A DNA stretch of 64,000 nt from Myxococcales bacterium. Lineage in GTDB: Bacteria > Myxococcota_A > UBA9160 > UBA4427. How positions within the stretch are numbered: position 1 is the first letter of the stretch; the number at the start of each line of letters is the position of its first letter. Made by a program: the position numbers and the translations under genes. The stretch spans positions 1 through 64,000 of the forward strand of contig DUBZ01000124.1 in assembly GCA_012960035.1 (NCBI GenBank), written 5' to 3'. The notes beneath the pieces were generated by a model. It was not told the DNA's origin, ran no database searches, and was given only the letters and a program-made list of their open reading frames with translations. Positions 39,450-48,060 of this stretch are shown in pieces.

Positions 39450-40135
39450 GAACGCTTCTCATATTCGAGAACACCCTGGCGGTTCCAAAGTCGGTTGCGC
39501 GAACCTACTGCGTTTGGATCGCTGGTTTCGTACCCCGCGTCTCCCGGGTAGAGAATGCATGCCCCGTCATCGTTCGGGCAAATGTTTGGTTCGATCTTTG
39601 GAACCGAGGGCCGAACAAGGCCGGCCAGGGTTGCGTCAACCGTGTTGTATTCCGCAAGCCAATGGATCGTCACTAGCGTTGGCGGTGCGAGATCGATCTC
39701 GCCCGTGACCCGGGCGCGCAAGGCTTCGCCGGGACGCATCCATCGGTGATCACAAATTTCACCGCCATCGACCCGAATCTTCGCGTCATGCTCGACCGAA
39801 GCGGCGAAAAACCAAGTATCAAAACGGCGCGGCGCGATGGGTGGCGTGATCCAACGCGCGATCAGACCGAGCCCATCGGGGTTGAGTGACAGCCCTGCTT
39901 CCTCTTCGGTCTCCCGCACCCCAGTCCGCCGTACGACATCGAGCACCTTCGCTTCGTCAGCGTGATCGATCGCGCCGTCGCTCTCCTCCACTTTGCCACC
40001 CGGGAAAACCCAGATCCCCTCTGAGCCATCACGTTTGGCCCTTTGAACGAGCAGGACTTCACTTCCTGCCGCACCATCGCGAAGCGCGACAACGGTGGCG
40101 GAAGGTTTAGGAATTGAAACTTGGGTTTCACTCAC
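39446..40135 (-). CDS. Nudix hydrolase (NUDT19-like)
   Basis: A 229-residue Nudix protein. The Nudix box is split by an insertion: FPGGKVEESDG is followed by about 17 residues before RRTGVRETEEEAGL. That layout is known from CoA-diphosphatase-like NUDT19/RP2 relatives, so cleavage of CoA or acyl-CoA is plausible, which would fit the many CoA enzymes nearby. The C-terminal third (TIHWLAEYNTVDATLAGL... onward) ends in cysteine and aspartate-rich sequence. GTG 40135 has AGGTGA upstream; GTG 40144 is the alternative. It overlaps the aspartic protease stop by four bases. Confidence 0.78.
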   Translation of the reverse strand: MSETQVSIPKPSATVVALRDGAAGSEVLLVQRAKRDGSEGIWVFPGGKVEESDGAIDHADEAKVLDVVRRTGVRETEEEAGLSLNPDGLGLIARWITPPIAPRRFDTWFFAASVEHDAKIRVDGGEICDHRWMRPGEALRARVTGEIDLAPPTLVTIHWLAEYNTVDATLAGLVRPSVPKIEPNICPNDDGACILYPGDAGYETSDPNAVGSRNRLWNRQGVLEYEKRS

Positions 40136-40188
40136 GTTGTTCACCTGTGCGGTTGCGTGCCGAAATCTCTAGAAGACGAACACTGTGC

Positions 40189-41751
40189 TTACCGCTGGCG
40201 CTCGAAGACGTTGAGATAGTACCCGGGCACGTTGGGCGCGTGTTTCCGAAACACATATTCCACGACAAACCGGTAGTCGCGCTTGAAACTTGGATGTTGC
40301 ACGAGCTGGCGATCCACCTCGCTGCCGGCCACCAACTTGCCCGCGTCTGCGCGCACAAACTCCACTTGGTTCCACAATACGATTACGTCAGGCTGCCTAC
40401 TCATGACGTAGTCGGGCATCCCCGGCTTGGCGCCGTATTCACCGGGTAAGCGAGCGATCGTCGCGTCATTGAGCCCCCACATGTCGACCGTCGTCATCCC
40501 GCTATAAAACGGGATCGTTCCGGCGTCACCTACCGCGATCAGGCTCTCTGGAGGATAGGTTTCACGCAGCCACGTGCCGAGCGCGACGTGCCCTCGCTCG
40601 AGCCCCTTCCGGTATTCCCCAATACTCCATTCGTGGTTCAGATGACCCGTGACGTTGTAGTAAAGACACAGCGCGCACAATGCGACCACGACGTAGCGAC
40701 CCGTGCCGCGCCACAGCATGCGTGCGCCTTCATCGGCCAGGATCATGAGCGGAACGAGCAAGGGAGCCAGAAACCGATGCCGCCCCATCGCGGCACTCCC
40801 CGACCACAAGTCAAAGCTCACCCTGAACACAATCATCAGCCACAGAGCACCGAGCCAAAGGACGACCTTGGAATCCAATCGGAGCGCGAGTCGCCGCGTT
40901 GCAACGAGTGCGAGCCCCAGTGCCACCCAGATCGCGACGGGTGCGCGCCAGGGGTTTTCAAACATGAAACGACTGATGTCCCGGACACCCGACGCCAGTC
41001 GCTCGACCTGAGTTCCGGTTGCCTTTGCGTAGTACGTATTGGGGAAAGGATGCCCGTAGTAGCCCCAGCGAAACATCTCGTGCACCACCACGACGCCGAG
41101 CCCTGCGACAAGGAATCCGCCCAGCCAATCGCGAACACCGCCCGCTTGATCTGGCTCCCCGCGGTGCGCAAACCACACGAGTACCGGCAGCGCGACCAAC
41201 AAGGGGAGCGCCTCGGGGCGCGTCAGGATCATGCCTGCCGTCACGAGTCCCACGACAGTTCCGCTCGTGCGGCCGGGTGAGCGCTGCAACGCGAGCAAGC
41301 ACTCCACCATCAGCACCAAGAAGATGGGTGTTTCCATCCCGTCGCCGCAGTTCAAAATAAACACAGGCTGGGTAGCTAGAATCAAAACTCCCCAGCGACG
41401 CGTCGAACCTGTTGGGCTCGGGAACGTCCAAACGCGATAGAGCACCCATAGCGACGAAACGAACGCGAGCGCCTTGATCGCCACGAGCGCGGGTTTCACC
41501 TGTATGACGGCAAAGGGAATCGCGGCAAGCAACATCCAAAGAAAAGACGTGTAGCCCTCAACAGATTCCCCGACGTTGTAGACGGGCCCCGGACCCGTCG
41601 CGAGATTCAGCGAATACCGAAATGTGATAAACGCATCATCCAACCAATAGGCTCGGTAATCAGACCAAAGCCAGGCGAAGCCAACGCATGCAACTGCGAA
41701 GCAGGAAGCCGTTAGCGCGACGTTCGGTTTGGTTCGGTTCGTCGCGTGCAT
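40189..41751 (-). CDS. GT-C-type membrane glycosyltransferase-like protein
   Basis: A 520-residue polytopic membrane protein with roughly ten helices. The N-terminal loop carries the catalytic-type acidic pair DDAFITFRY and the family motif [12 protein letters not shown], seen in dolichol- or polyprenyl-phosphate-sugar-dependent transferases of the GT39/ArnT/mannosyltransferase clan. The soluble C-terminal part (about 380-520) contains [11 protein letters not shown] and [15 protein letters not shown]. It may modify lipids or surface glycans. ATG 41751 is the likely start; longer reading into the divergent protease gene is rejected. Substrate unknown. Confidence 0.78.
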   Translation of the reverse strand: MHATNRTKPNVALTASCFAVACVGFAWLWSDYRAYWLDDAFITFRYSLNLATGPGPVYNVGESVEGYTSFLWMLLAAIPFAVIQVKPALVAIKALAFVSSLWVLYRVWTFPSPTGSTRRWGVLILATQPVFILNCGDGMETPIFLVLMVECLLALQRSPGRTSGTVVGLVTAGMILTRPEALPLLVALPVLVWFAHRGEPDQAGGVRDWLGGFLVAGLGVVVVHEMFRWGYYGHPFPNTYYAKATGTQVERLASGVRDISRFMFENPWRAPVAIWVALGLALVATRRLALRLDSKVVLWLGALWLMIVFRVSFDLWSGSAAMGRHRFLAPLLVPLMILADEGARMLWRGTGRYVVVALCALCLYYNVTGHLNHEWSIGEYRKGLERGHVALGTWLRETYPPESLIAVGDAGTIPFYSGMTTVDMWGLNDATIARLPGEYGAKPGMPDYVMSRQPDVIVLWNQVEFVRADAGKLVAGSEVDRQLVQHPSFKRDYRFVVEYVFRKHAPNVPGYYLNVFERQR

Positions 41752-41818
41752 GGCTGATAGCTTACCGAGTCTCGACAGGTCCGGAAGATCGTGTATCAAC
41801 CCAACCGGAGATTCGTAT

Positions 41819-42874
41819 TTGATAAAGCGAAACGCATTGTTGATCGCGCTGCTGCTCACGCTGGGCTCAACGAGCAGCGCAGTCCTGATCGACTCCGGCG
41901 ATGGGACGGGCAATACCACGGCACCGTCACCTGACCCGGGATGGCGCAACATCGGTGTGTGCAACGGCCTCTCCGTCACCTACATAGGCGATGGCTGGGT
42001 GCTTTCGGCCGCCCACGTCGGTGCGAAGCCAGTCGCGATCGACGGCAACGTTTACCCACCTGTCGAAGGCACGCACGTCACACTTCAGTATTCGGACGCA
42101 GTCCAATCTGACGTGGCCCTGTTTCGCATCAATCCGTATCCAAAGAACCTTCCGGTACTCCCGATCCGAACTCATCCCGTTTCTGTCGCAGAACCGATCT
42201 TGATGGTTGGCAATGGGCGCATCCGTGCCGGTGCAACCAGCTGGAACAAGGCTGGAAGCATCAGTGGCTACCTCTGGTCCAAACGCAAAGGGTTGCGCTG
42301 GGGAACCAATGTCGTTTCGGGGGCAGAGGTTGACCTCGTCGCATTCGACAAGACGACGCACTCGTTCTACACAAACTTCACTCAAGGCGGGACCCGTCAC
42401 GAAGCCCATGCCACCACGGGTGATTCGGGCGGCCCCGTCTTTACCCGTACCGGCGACGGCTGGGAACTCGCCGGTGTGATGTACGCCACCAACGGTTTTG
42501 CCGGACAACCTAACAAGAGCACGATCTACGGCAATCGCACCTACATCTCGGACCTTTCCTTCTATCGAGACCAAGTTATTGCCGTCACTACGCCCAGCTG
42601 CGGCAACGGTCATGTCACGATTGACGAACAATGCGATGACGGAAACACCATCGCGGGCGATTGTTGTTCCGCCACCTGTCAGTTTGAAGCTGCCACCACG
42701 AGCTGCAATGACGGGCTCGTCTGCACGATCAACAACACCTGTGACGGAGCGGGCGTGTGCAGCGAGGGCGATTCCTTGCCCTGTGTCGATGCTGATCCGT
42801 GTACGGCCGACAGCTGCGACGAGGCGAGCGGCTGTCTAAACACGCCCATCGAAAGCGCGATCTGCACACCCTAA
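41819..42874 (+). CDS. Exported trypsin-like serine protease with cysteine-rich repeat
   Basis: A 351-residue secreted protein. TTG 41819 has GGAG eight bases upstream and the product then starts with a signal peptide ([21 protein letters not shown]). The chymotrypsin-fold domain shows all three catalytic residues: H in [10 protein letters not shown] in SDVALFRI and S in [10 protein letters not shown]. Near residue 260 follow a Myxococcus-type cysteine-rich repeat ([24 protein letters not shown]) and further disulfide-rich sequence to the end. It is probably a surface or extracellular protease. The tail ends soon after a Cys motif ([13 protein letters not shown]) and may lack further repeats found in relatives. 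Confidence 0.85.
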   Translation: MIKRNALLIALLLTLGSTSSAVLIDSGDGTGNTTAPSPDPGWRNIGVCNGLSVTYIGDGWVLSAAHVGAKPVAIDGNVYPPVEGTHVTLQYSDAVQSDVALFRINPYPKNLPVLPIRTHPVSVAEPILMVGNGRIRAGATSWNKAGSISGYLWSKRKGLRWGTNVVSGAEVDLVAFDKTTHSFYTNFTQGGTRHEAHATTGDSGGPVFTRTGDGWELAGVMYATNGFAGQPNKSTIYGNRTYISDLSFYRDQVIAVTTPSCGNGHVTIDEQCDDGNTIAGDCCSATCQFEAATTSCNDGLVCTINNTCDGAGVCSEGDSLPCVDADPCTADSCDEASGCLNTPIESAICTP

Positions 42875-43068
42875 ACGGCCGCCCCCTGCCCCACGGTAGA
42901 ATCCGCCAAACAGCGACAAGAGGCGCGCCCGGGCAATGAGTCACACCGTCAATTGCGCATGCGAAGGGCCGCCGGCTTGAGCGCCCGACGGTGCCGCAAT
43001 TTATCCAATAGCTACAGCTCTCCGGTTTTGCTAACGAACCCCGCAGGTTCACAAAGGTTTGAGGAAAC

Positions 43069-44187
43069 ATGAGGGCTATCGAGAGCGTTGGTTTCGTGGG
43101 TTGGCGCGGCATGGTGGGTTCGGTGCTGCTCGACCGCATGCGCGCAGAAGGCGATTTCGCCGGTCTCGAGCCGCACTTCTATACGACATCCCAAGTCGGG
43201 CAAGATGGGCCAGACGTCGGTGTGCCGGTAACCCCCCTGCGTGACGCGTATGACCTTGCGTCCCTCGCGTCCCACGACGTGATCGTGACCTGCCAAGGCG
43301 GCGACTACACCGTAAAAGTTCTCGATCAACTTCGCATCGATGGCTGGGACGGCTATTGGATCGACGCCGCACGCAGCAAGCGCATGGACGACGACAGTGT
43401 GATCGTCCTCGACCCCGTCAATCGAGATGTCATCGACCGCGGCATCGCGTCAGGCACCAAGAACTACATCGGTGGCAACTGCACTGTGAGTCTGATGCTC
43501 ATGGGACTCGACGGCCTGTTCAAGAATGATTGGGTCGAATGGATGAGTGCCATGACATACCAGTCGGCTTCAGGCGCGGGTGCAAAAGGCATGCTCGAAC
43601 TGATTGGACAGATGCAGTCGCTTTCGAACGGCTGCTCGGACCTGCTCGCAAACCCCGCATCCACCGCTCTCGAAGTCGACAAGCGACTCGGCACCGTGAT
43701 GTCGAGCGACAGCTATCCGACCGACGTCTTCGGTGTACCGCTGGCGGGCAGCTTGATCCCGTGGATCGATGCGCCGACCGACGCGGGTTCAACTTTTGAA
43801 GAATGGAAGGCACAAGCCGAAGGGAACAAAATCCTTGGCAGTGACCCGATCATTCCGATCGATGGCATCTGCGTGCGCGTCGGCGCGATGCGCTCTCATA
43901 GCCAGGGCTTTACGATCAAGCTGAAGAGCGACATTCCTCTCGACGAAATCGAAGCCGCGATCGCCGGCGCCAATGAATGGGTCAAGTTTGTTCCGAATGA
44001 AATGCAGGCTACCCGCGAACAGCTTTCGCCGGCTGCGGTATCGGGCACGATGGCGATTCCGGTCGGCCGGGTGCGCAAGCTCAACATGGGCCCCGACTAC
44101 ATCACAGCGTTCACCGTCGGCGACCAGCTCTTGTGGGGCGCGGCCGAGCCGCTGCGCCGGGTACTCGCGATCTTGCGCGCCGCTTAA
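43069..44187 (+). CDS. asd: Aspartate-semialdehyde dehydrogenase
   Basis: A 372-residue NADP enzyme that reduces aspartyl phosphate to aspartate semialdehyde, feeding lysine/diaminopimelate, threonine and methionine synthesis. The N-terminal nucleotide motif is GFVGWRGMVGSVL, the active-site cysteine lies in GGNCTVSLMLMG, and the substrate region includes YQSASGAGAKGM. Length and motifs match the E. coli-type (long) Asd. GAGGAAAC precedes ATG 43069. dapL at 6580 acts two steps later in the same pathway. The 194-base gap upstream holds no recognised riboswitch. Confidence 0.95.
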   Translation: MRAIESVGFVGWRGMVGSVLLDRMRAEGDFAGLEPHFYTTSQVGQDGPDVGVPVTPLRDAYDLASLASHDVIVTCQGGDYTVKVLDQLRIDGWDGYWIDAARSKRMDDDSVIVLDPVNRDVIDRGIASGTKNYIGGNCTVSLMLMGLDGLFKNDWVEWMSAMTYQSASGAGAKGMLELIGQMQSLSNGCSDLLANPASTALEVDKRLGTVMSSDSYPTDVFGVPLAGSLIPWIDAPTDAGSTFEEWKAQAEGNKILGSDPIIPIDGICVRVGAMRSHSQGFTIKLKSDIPLDEIEAAIAGANEWVKFVPNEMQATREQLSPAAVSGTMAIPVGRVRKLNMGPDYITAFTVGDQLLWGAAEPLRRVLAILRAA

Positions 44188-44258
44188 GCAGCGCGTCTAT
44201 TTACGCCGAGTCACCTCACCTTCCACCGACTCACCTCAGCGCGGGTTACCTCGCGTCG

Positions 44259-44903
44259 CTATTTCTTTTCGGGCTCCGAGTCGGGAGCCACGAAAGTCTT
44301 GTCACGCAGGCGGCTCAAGAGGCCTTCAGGCTGATCGCGGTTCACGATGTCTTTAAACTGCGAGCGAAAGTTCGAGACGAGACTGATCCCCTCGATGGTG
44401 ACGTCGATCACCCGCCAGGTTCCGTCGCGCCCGCGAACCCGGTAGTTCATCTCAATGCCATCGGCGGAACCCCCGACGATGGCCGTCATGACGGTGACGT
44501 CCCCTCGTTTTTCGACCCGGGCGTTCTTGAAGACCACATCTTCGTTGGCATAGCGAATGAGCCGCGAGCCATAGCTGCGAGAAAGGTAGACTTTGAACAG
44601 CTCGGTAAATTCACTGAGCTGTTCGTCAGAGAACTTCTTGACGTTTCTCGCCAACACCAAACGCGAGATGCTCTTGAAGTCAAACTCCGTGAACACGATC
44701 GCTTCGAGAGACTTGATCTTGACTTCGTCCGCGATGCCTTCCTTCGCGAGTTCGACGAGGATCTTCCCCACCATCGACTCCACCATTGCGCGCGCGCCGG
44801 CGCCAGCCGCGTCGGTTGCCGCCGCCGTCGCTGAAGTGGTCGCGAAAATCGCCATCGCAAGCCCGAGCCCGTAGTGGAGCAGCCTTCTAGAGACCCCTGT
44901 CAC
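44259..44903 (-). CDS. mlaC: Periplasmic phospholipid-binding protein MlaC
   Basis: A 214-residue MlaC/Ttg2D protein that shuttles phospholipids between the MlaA outer-membrane complex and the inner-membrane MlaFED transporter. It has a signal peptide (MTGVSRRLLHYGLGLAMAIFA) and the typical NVKKFSDEQLSEFTELFKVYLSRSYG and VEKRGDVTVMTAIV segments. GTG 44903 is chosen because AAAGG lies upstream and the signal follows at once; it overlaps the mlaA end by 17 bases. It is the last gene of the operon on the minus strand. Confidence 0.88.
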   Translation of the reverse strand: MTGVSRRLLHYGLGLAMAIFATTSATAAATDAAGAGARAMVESMVGKILVELAKEGIADEVKIKSLEAIVFTEFDFKSISRLVLARNVKKFSDEQLSEFTELFKVYLSRSYGSRLIRYANEDVVFKNARVEKRGDVTVMTAIVGGSADGIEMNYRVRGRDGTWRVIDVTIEGISLVSNFRSQFKDIVNRDQPEGLLSRLRDKTFVAPDSEPEKK

Positions 44904-45678
44904 GGTCTCCTTTTCCAGAGTCGGTTTCTTCATCATCGAAGTAATAAAGATCATCGTCATCCTCGCTTTCGAGCTCGGTCGAGTCGTTCAGTTTGCTTGC
45001 CAGGTTCTGCAGGTACGCGTCACGCACGAATAGGTAGTAGTCGAACGCGTCTTCTCGACTCTGTTGAATTTCTTCGAGGTAAAAGGCGCGCGCATTGAGC
45101 AAGCGCGTCCCGGTCGTCACGACCGTTCCCCAAATAGGTATGTAGTAGGAATACGGTGCGGAGAAGGAATCGGCAGCGAGCCCCACCGTTTGGCGCACAG
45201 TCGAGGGACCGAATAACGGAAGCATGACGTAGTTCCCTTCCGGGACCCCCCACACGCCGAGGGTCTGGCCCCAGTCTTCTTCGTTACGCGCCATGCCGTC
45301 CATCGAAGCGACGTCGATCAAACCACCCAGTCCGAAGATGGTGTTCGCGGTAAAGCGCACGAGGTCGACACTCGCGTCGTACGGCTTGCCCTGAAGCAAG
45401 TTGTGCATCATCACGAGGGGCCGGTTGGCGTGATCGAAAATATTTCGAATCCCCGTCTGCACCAATTCCGGAACAACCCAGTCCCAACTCTTCGCAACGG
45501 GCTCGAGGACGTAGCGATCGAGTCCTTCGTTAAATGCGAAAACCTTGCGATTGGATTTTTCCCAAGGGTCGGCGCCCGAAGTCGTGGCGCAGCCGGCTGC
45601 GAACAAAAACGCTAGGGCTAGAGCGAGACGGCTGCTCGTTCGAAACGCATGGCCTCGATGCTGGCGAAACGCAGACAC
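44887..45678 (-). CDS. mlaA: MlaA-family lipoprotein
   Basis: A 263-residue VacJ/MlaA outer-membrane lipoprotein with lipobox FAAGC. The family core is ADPWEKSNRKVFAFNEGLDRYVLEP, TGIRNIFDHANRPLVMMHNLLQGK and LGVWGVPEGNYVMLPLFGPSTVRQTVG. It extracts phospholipids from the outer leaflet and hands them to MlaC. The C-terminus has a highly acidic tail (about residues 235-263). GTG 45678 has GGGAGA upstream and follows the mlaD stop by two bases. In many proteobacteria mlaA is elsewhere in the genome; here it sits inside the operon. Confidence 0.9.
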   Translation of the reverse strand: MSAFRQHRGHAFRTSSRLALALAFLFAAGCATTSGADPWEKSNRKVFAFNEGLDRYVLEPVAKSWDWVVPELVQTGIRNIFDHANRPLVMMHNLLQGKPYDASVDLVRFTANTIFGLGGLIDVASMDGMARNEEDWGQTLGVWGVPEGNYVMLPLFGPSTVRQTVGLAADSFSAPYSYYIPIWGTVVTTGTRLLNARAFYLEEIQQSREDAFDYYLFVRDAYLQNLASKLNDSTELESEDDDDLYYFDDEETDSGKGDRDRGL

Positions 45679-45680
45679 CG

Positions 45681-46136
45681 TTACTCTCCCTCGACGTCGG
45701 ATCCATGAATAAACGCGCCGATCAGTTTTTCGAGGTTGAGCGCACTCTCGGTGAAGTCGAGGCTTTCGCCGTCCTGAATCAGGTCGATCTCGCCCCCCGG
45801 CTCGAGAGCGATGTACTGGTTGCCCAGCAGCCCGGATGTTCGAATCGATGCGCTCGTATCAATCGACAGGTCCAGGTCGGGACGCACGTCCAGCACGACT
45901 ATGGCACGCAGGTCGTCATCGAGGTTGATCGACGTCACCTGACCGACCTTGACGCCGGAGATCACCACAGGCGCCCGCGGCGTGAGCGCGCCGATCTCAT
46001 CGAAAGTCGCGGTCATGGTAAAGCCACCGGGGCCGCTGTAGGACATCCCGCCAACTTCGAGGGACAGATAAGCGACTGCGGAAAGACCGAGCATCACGAA
46101 GATGCCCACGACAAGATCTTTTTGACTCGATTGCAT
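45681..46136 (-). CDS. mlaD: MCE-domain protein MlaD
   Basis: A 151-residue protein with one N-terminal membrane helix and a single MCE domain (MTATFDEIGALTPRAPVVISGVKVGQVTSI). MlaD forms a hexameric ring on the MlaFE complex and guides phospholipids through the periplasm. ATG 46136 has AAAGGAAG upstream. The length is typical of gammaproteobacterial MlaD. It lies 53 bases after mlaE. Confidence 0.9.
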   Translation of the reverse strand: MQSSQKDLVVGIFVMLGLSAVAYLSLEVGGMSYSGPGGFTMTATFDEIGALTPRAPVVISGVKVGQVTSINLDDDLRAIVVLDVRPDLDLSIDTSASIRTSGLLGNQYIALEPGGEIDLIQDGESLDFTESALNLEKLIGAFIHGSDVEGE

Positions 46137-46189
46137 GTGTCTTCCTTTCGTACGTGCCTTGTGCACGTTCTGGCAAATTACGCCGCCAC

Positions 46190-46966
46190 TCAAACGCCCC
46201 AGAGCGCGGTAATGAAGTAGTCGCTGAACAAGATCGTGACCGATGCGATGACGACGGTTGAAGTCGTGGCGCGGCTGACCCCCGCCGCATTCGGTTCACT
46301 CGAATAGCCACGGTATGTCGAAATGATGCCGACCAAGGCACCAAAGATGACGGCCTTCAAGATGCTGCCGACCACGTCTTCGCGGAAGTCCACGGACGTT
46401 TCGAGACTCGCGAGATACGTCCCGCCATCGAGGCCCAGCAATTCAACCCCGACCACATAGCCGCCGAAGATCGCGCACACGGTAAAAATCGCCGAAAGCA
46501 ACGGCATCACGAGGGTCATGGCCAACGCTTTGGGTAGCGCCACAAAGTGAACCGGGTTGACGCTCATCATGCGCAGCCCATCGAGTTGTTCCGTTGCGAC
46601 CATGGTTCCGATTTCGGCCGCGACCGATGAACCCGCTCGTCCTGTGACCAGCAGGCCGGTCAATACGGGACCCAACTCACGAATCAACGACAGTCCGACC
46701 ACGGCGCCGAGGCTTTCTTCAGCACCGAAGCGCACGAGCGTCGTGTATCCCTGCAATCCCAGCACCGCGCCGACCGCAAACCCCGACGTTGCGATCAAGA
46801 CCACGGAAAGAACGCCTAGGTCGTAAATCGCTTCGAGCGTGCGGCCAAATCGAACCGGCGGGCGAAAGAGGTTCCGCGCCACGTCGCCGGCGAACAGCGT
46901 CACGCGACCAAAACTCGAGAGCATTTCGAGCGTTTGGCGTCCTAACTCAGAAATCGGATTCGCCAT
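46190..46966 (-). CDS. mlaE: MlaE-family lipid ABC-transporter permease
   Basis: A 258-residue inner-membrane permease of the MlaE/TrbE family. It has an amphipathic N-terminal helix and five or six membrane spans; the conserved coupling segment is ELGPVLTGLLVTGRAGSSVAAEIGTMVATEQLDGLRMM. It works with the ATPase MlaF and the ring protein MlaD. ATG 46966 has GAGGT upstream; a longer frame to 47050 is not needed. The gap to mlaF is 16 bases. Confidence 0.92.
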   Translation of the reverse strand: MANPISELGRQTLEMLSSFGRVTLFAGDVARNLFRPPVRFGRTLEAIYDLGVLSVVLIATSGFAVGAVLGLQGYTTLVRFGAEESLGAVVGLSLIRELGPVLTGLLVTGRAGSSVAAEIGTMVATEQLDGLRMMSVNPVHFVALPKALAMTLVMPLLSAIFTVCAIFGGYVVGVELLGLDGGTYLASLETSVDFREDVVGSILKAVIFGALVGIISTYRGYSSEPNAAGVSRATTSTVVIASVTILFSDYFITALWGV

Positions 46967-46982
46967 TAGTTTGACCTCGAAC

Positions 46983-47786
46983 TCATTCGCTTGTGCCCCC
47001 AGACGACAGCGTCTTGAGATACGCCACGCCGTCGGCACCGAGGAAGTCACGGATTTCAGAATCGTCGCTCGTTGCCAGTTCCTCCGGCGTTCCCGAAATC
47101 GCGGTGTTGTTCCGCAAAAGCACCAAGCGATGTCCCATCCGCAACGAAGACGCCATGTGGTGCGATGTCACTATGACGGTGAGACCGCGCTCGCGATTCA
47201 ATTGGGTGAGCAACGCTTCAATTCGCTCGACATTCGGTGGGTCGAGCCCAGAAAACGGTTCGTCGCAGAGCAGGATCTCCGGGTCTTCGACAATGGCGCG
47301 CGCAAGCGCCGCGCGGCGCAGCATACCGCCGGACAACTCCCCGGGAAGTAAGTTTTCGACCCCCTCAAGCCCCACGGCGTCGAGGCGCTCTCGAACGGCG
47401 GTTGCGATTTCGGCCTCGGTCAGGCTGCTGTGCTCGCGAAGTGGCAAAGCGACATTGTCGAAGATTGTCATCGAATCGAGCAAGGCACCGTTCTGAAACA
47501 GCATGCCAAGTCGCTTTCGCACTCTGGCGAGTCCCGGTTCGTCGAGCTCTTGAAGGGCTTGACCTGCAACGGAGATGTGGCCGCGGTCGGGCCGCTGCAA
47601 ACCACCAATCATTCGCAGCAGCGTGCTCTTCCCTGCCCCACTCGCCCCCATCAAGACGGTGACGCGACGGGCCAGCATTTCGCAGGCCAGGTCCCGAAAG
47701 ACTTCGCGGGTTCCGTAGCTCAGAAAGATGGAGTCGAAGGTAACATGCGACTCGATCGTTTCTGTCACATTGGCTGACGCGCTCAT
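46983..47786 (-). CDS. mlaF: Lipid ABC-transporter ATPase MlaF
   Basis: A 267-residue ABC ATPase. Walker A is GASGAGKST, the signature is LSGGM, Walker B is ILLCDEPF, and the switch histidine follows in VTSHH. It powers lipid movement by MlaFED. It is the first gene of the five-gene operon mlaF-E-D-A-C; no mlaB (STAS) gene is present next to it. GGAG lies seven bases before ATG 47786. The divergent spacer to the GMC oxidoreductase gene is about 270 bases. Confidence 0.92.
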   Translation of the reverse strand: MSASANVTETIESHVTFDSIFLSYGTREVFRDLACEMLARRVTVLMGASGAGKSTLLRMIGGLQRPDRGHISVAGQALQELDEPGLARVRKRLGMLFQNGALLDSMTIFDNVALPLREHSSLTEAEIATAVRERLDAVGLEGVENLLPGELSGGMLRRAALARAIVEDPEILLCDEPFSGLDPPNVERIEALLTQLNRERGLTVIVTSHHMASSLRMGHRLVLLRNNTAISGTPEELATSDDSEIRDFLGADGVAYLKTLSSGGTSE

Positions 47787-48060
47787 GGTAGGGCTCCGGG
47801 GCGAATGGCGCCGGAACTCTAGCCTGTCACCGATCGCACGTCCCGATCGACGTTTGCTTTTCGCGATCGAAGTTTCGGTACGCGTACACCCAATGAAGAG
47901 CGGTCGGATCTGTTAGCGTTCGTCAAACCGCACGAATGGATTGATCTGGCCGATGCAGCAACCGCTGCTCTTGCAGGAATGCTCGTCGGTCTGTTCACCA
48001 AACCAGTCGTGCTCACTCGCTTACGAACTCCATCCGCAATCCATTCCGTGAGGTTTGCAA

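Noticed and set aside
42875-43068. Possible lysine riboswitch upstream of asd
   Set aside because: The 194-base leader has no recognisable lysine-aptamer elements; only weak hairpins.
47800-48054. Open frame without a start reading ...LLAFVKPHEWIDLADAATAAL...
   Set aside because: It looks protein-like, but there is no ATG or GTG with a Shine-Dalgarno; it may be chance or a remnant between mlaF and the GMC gene.
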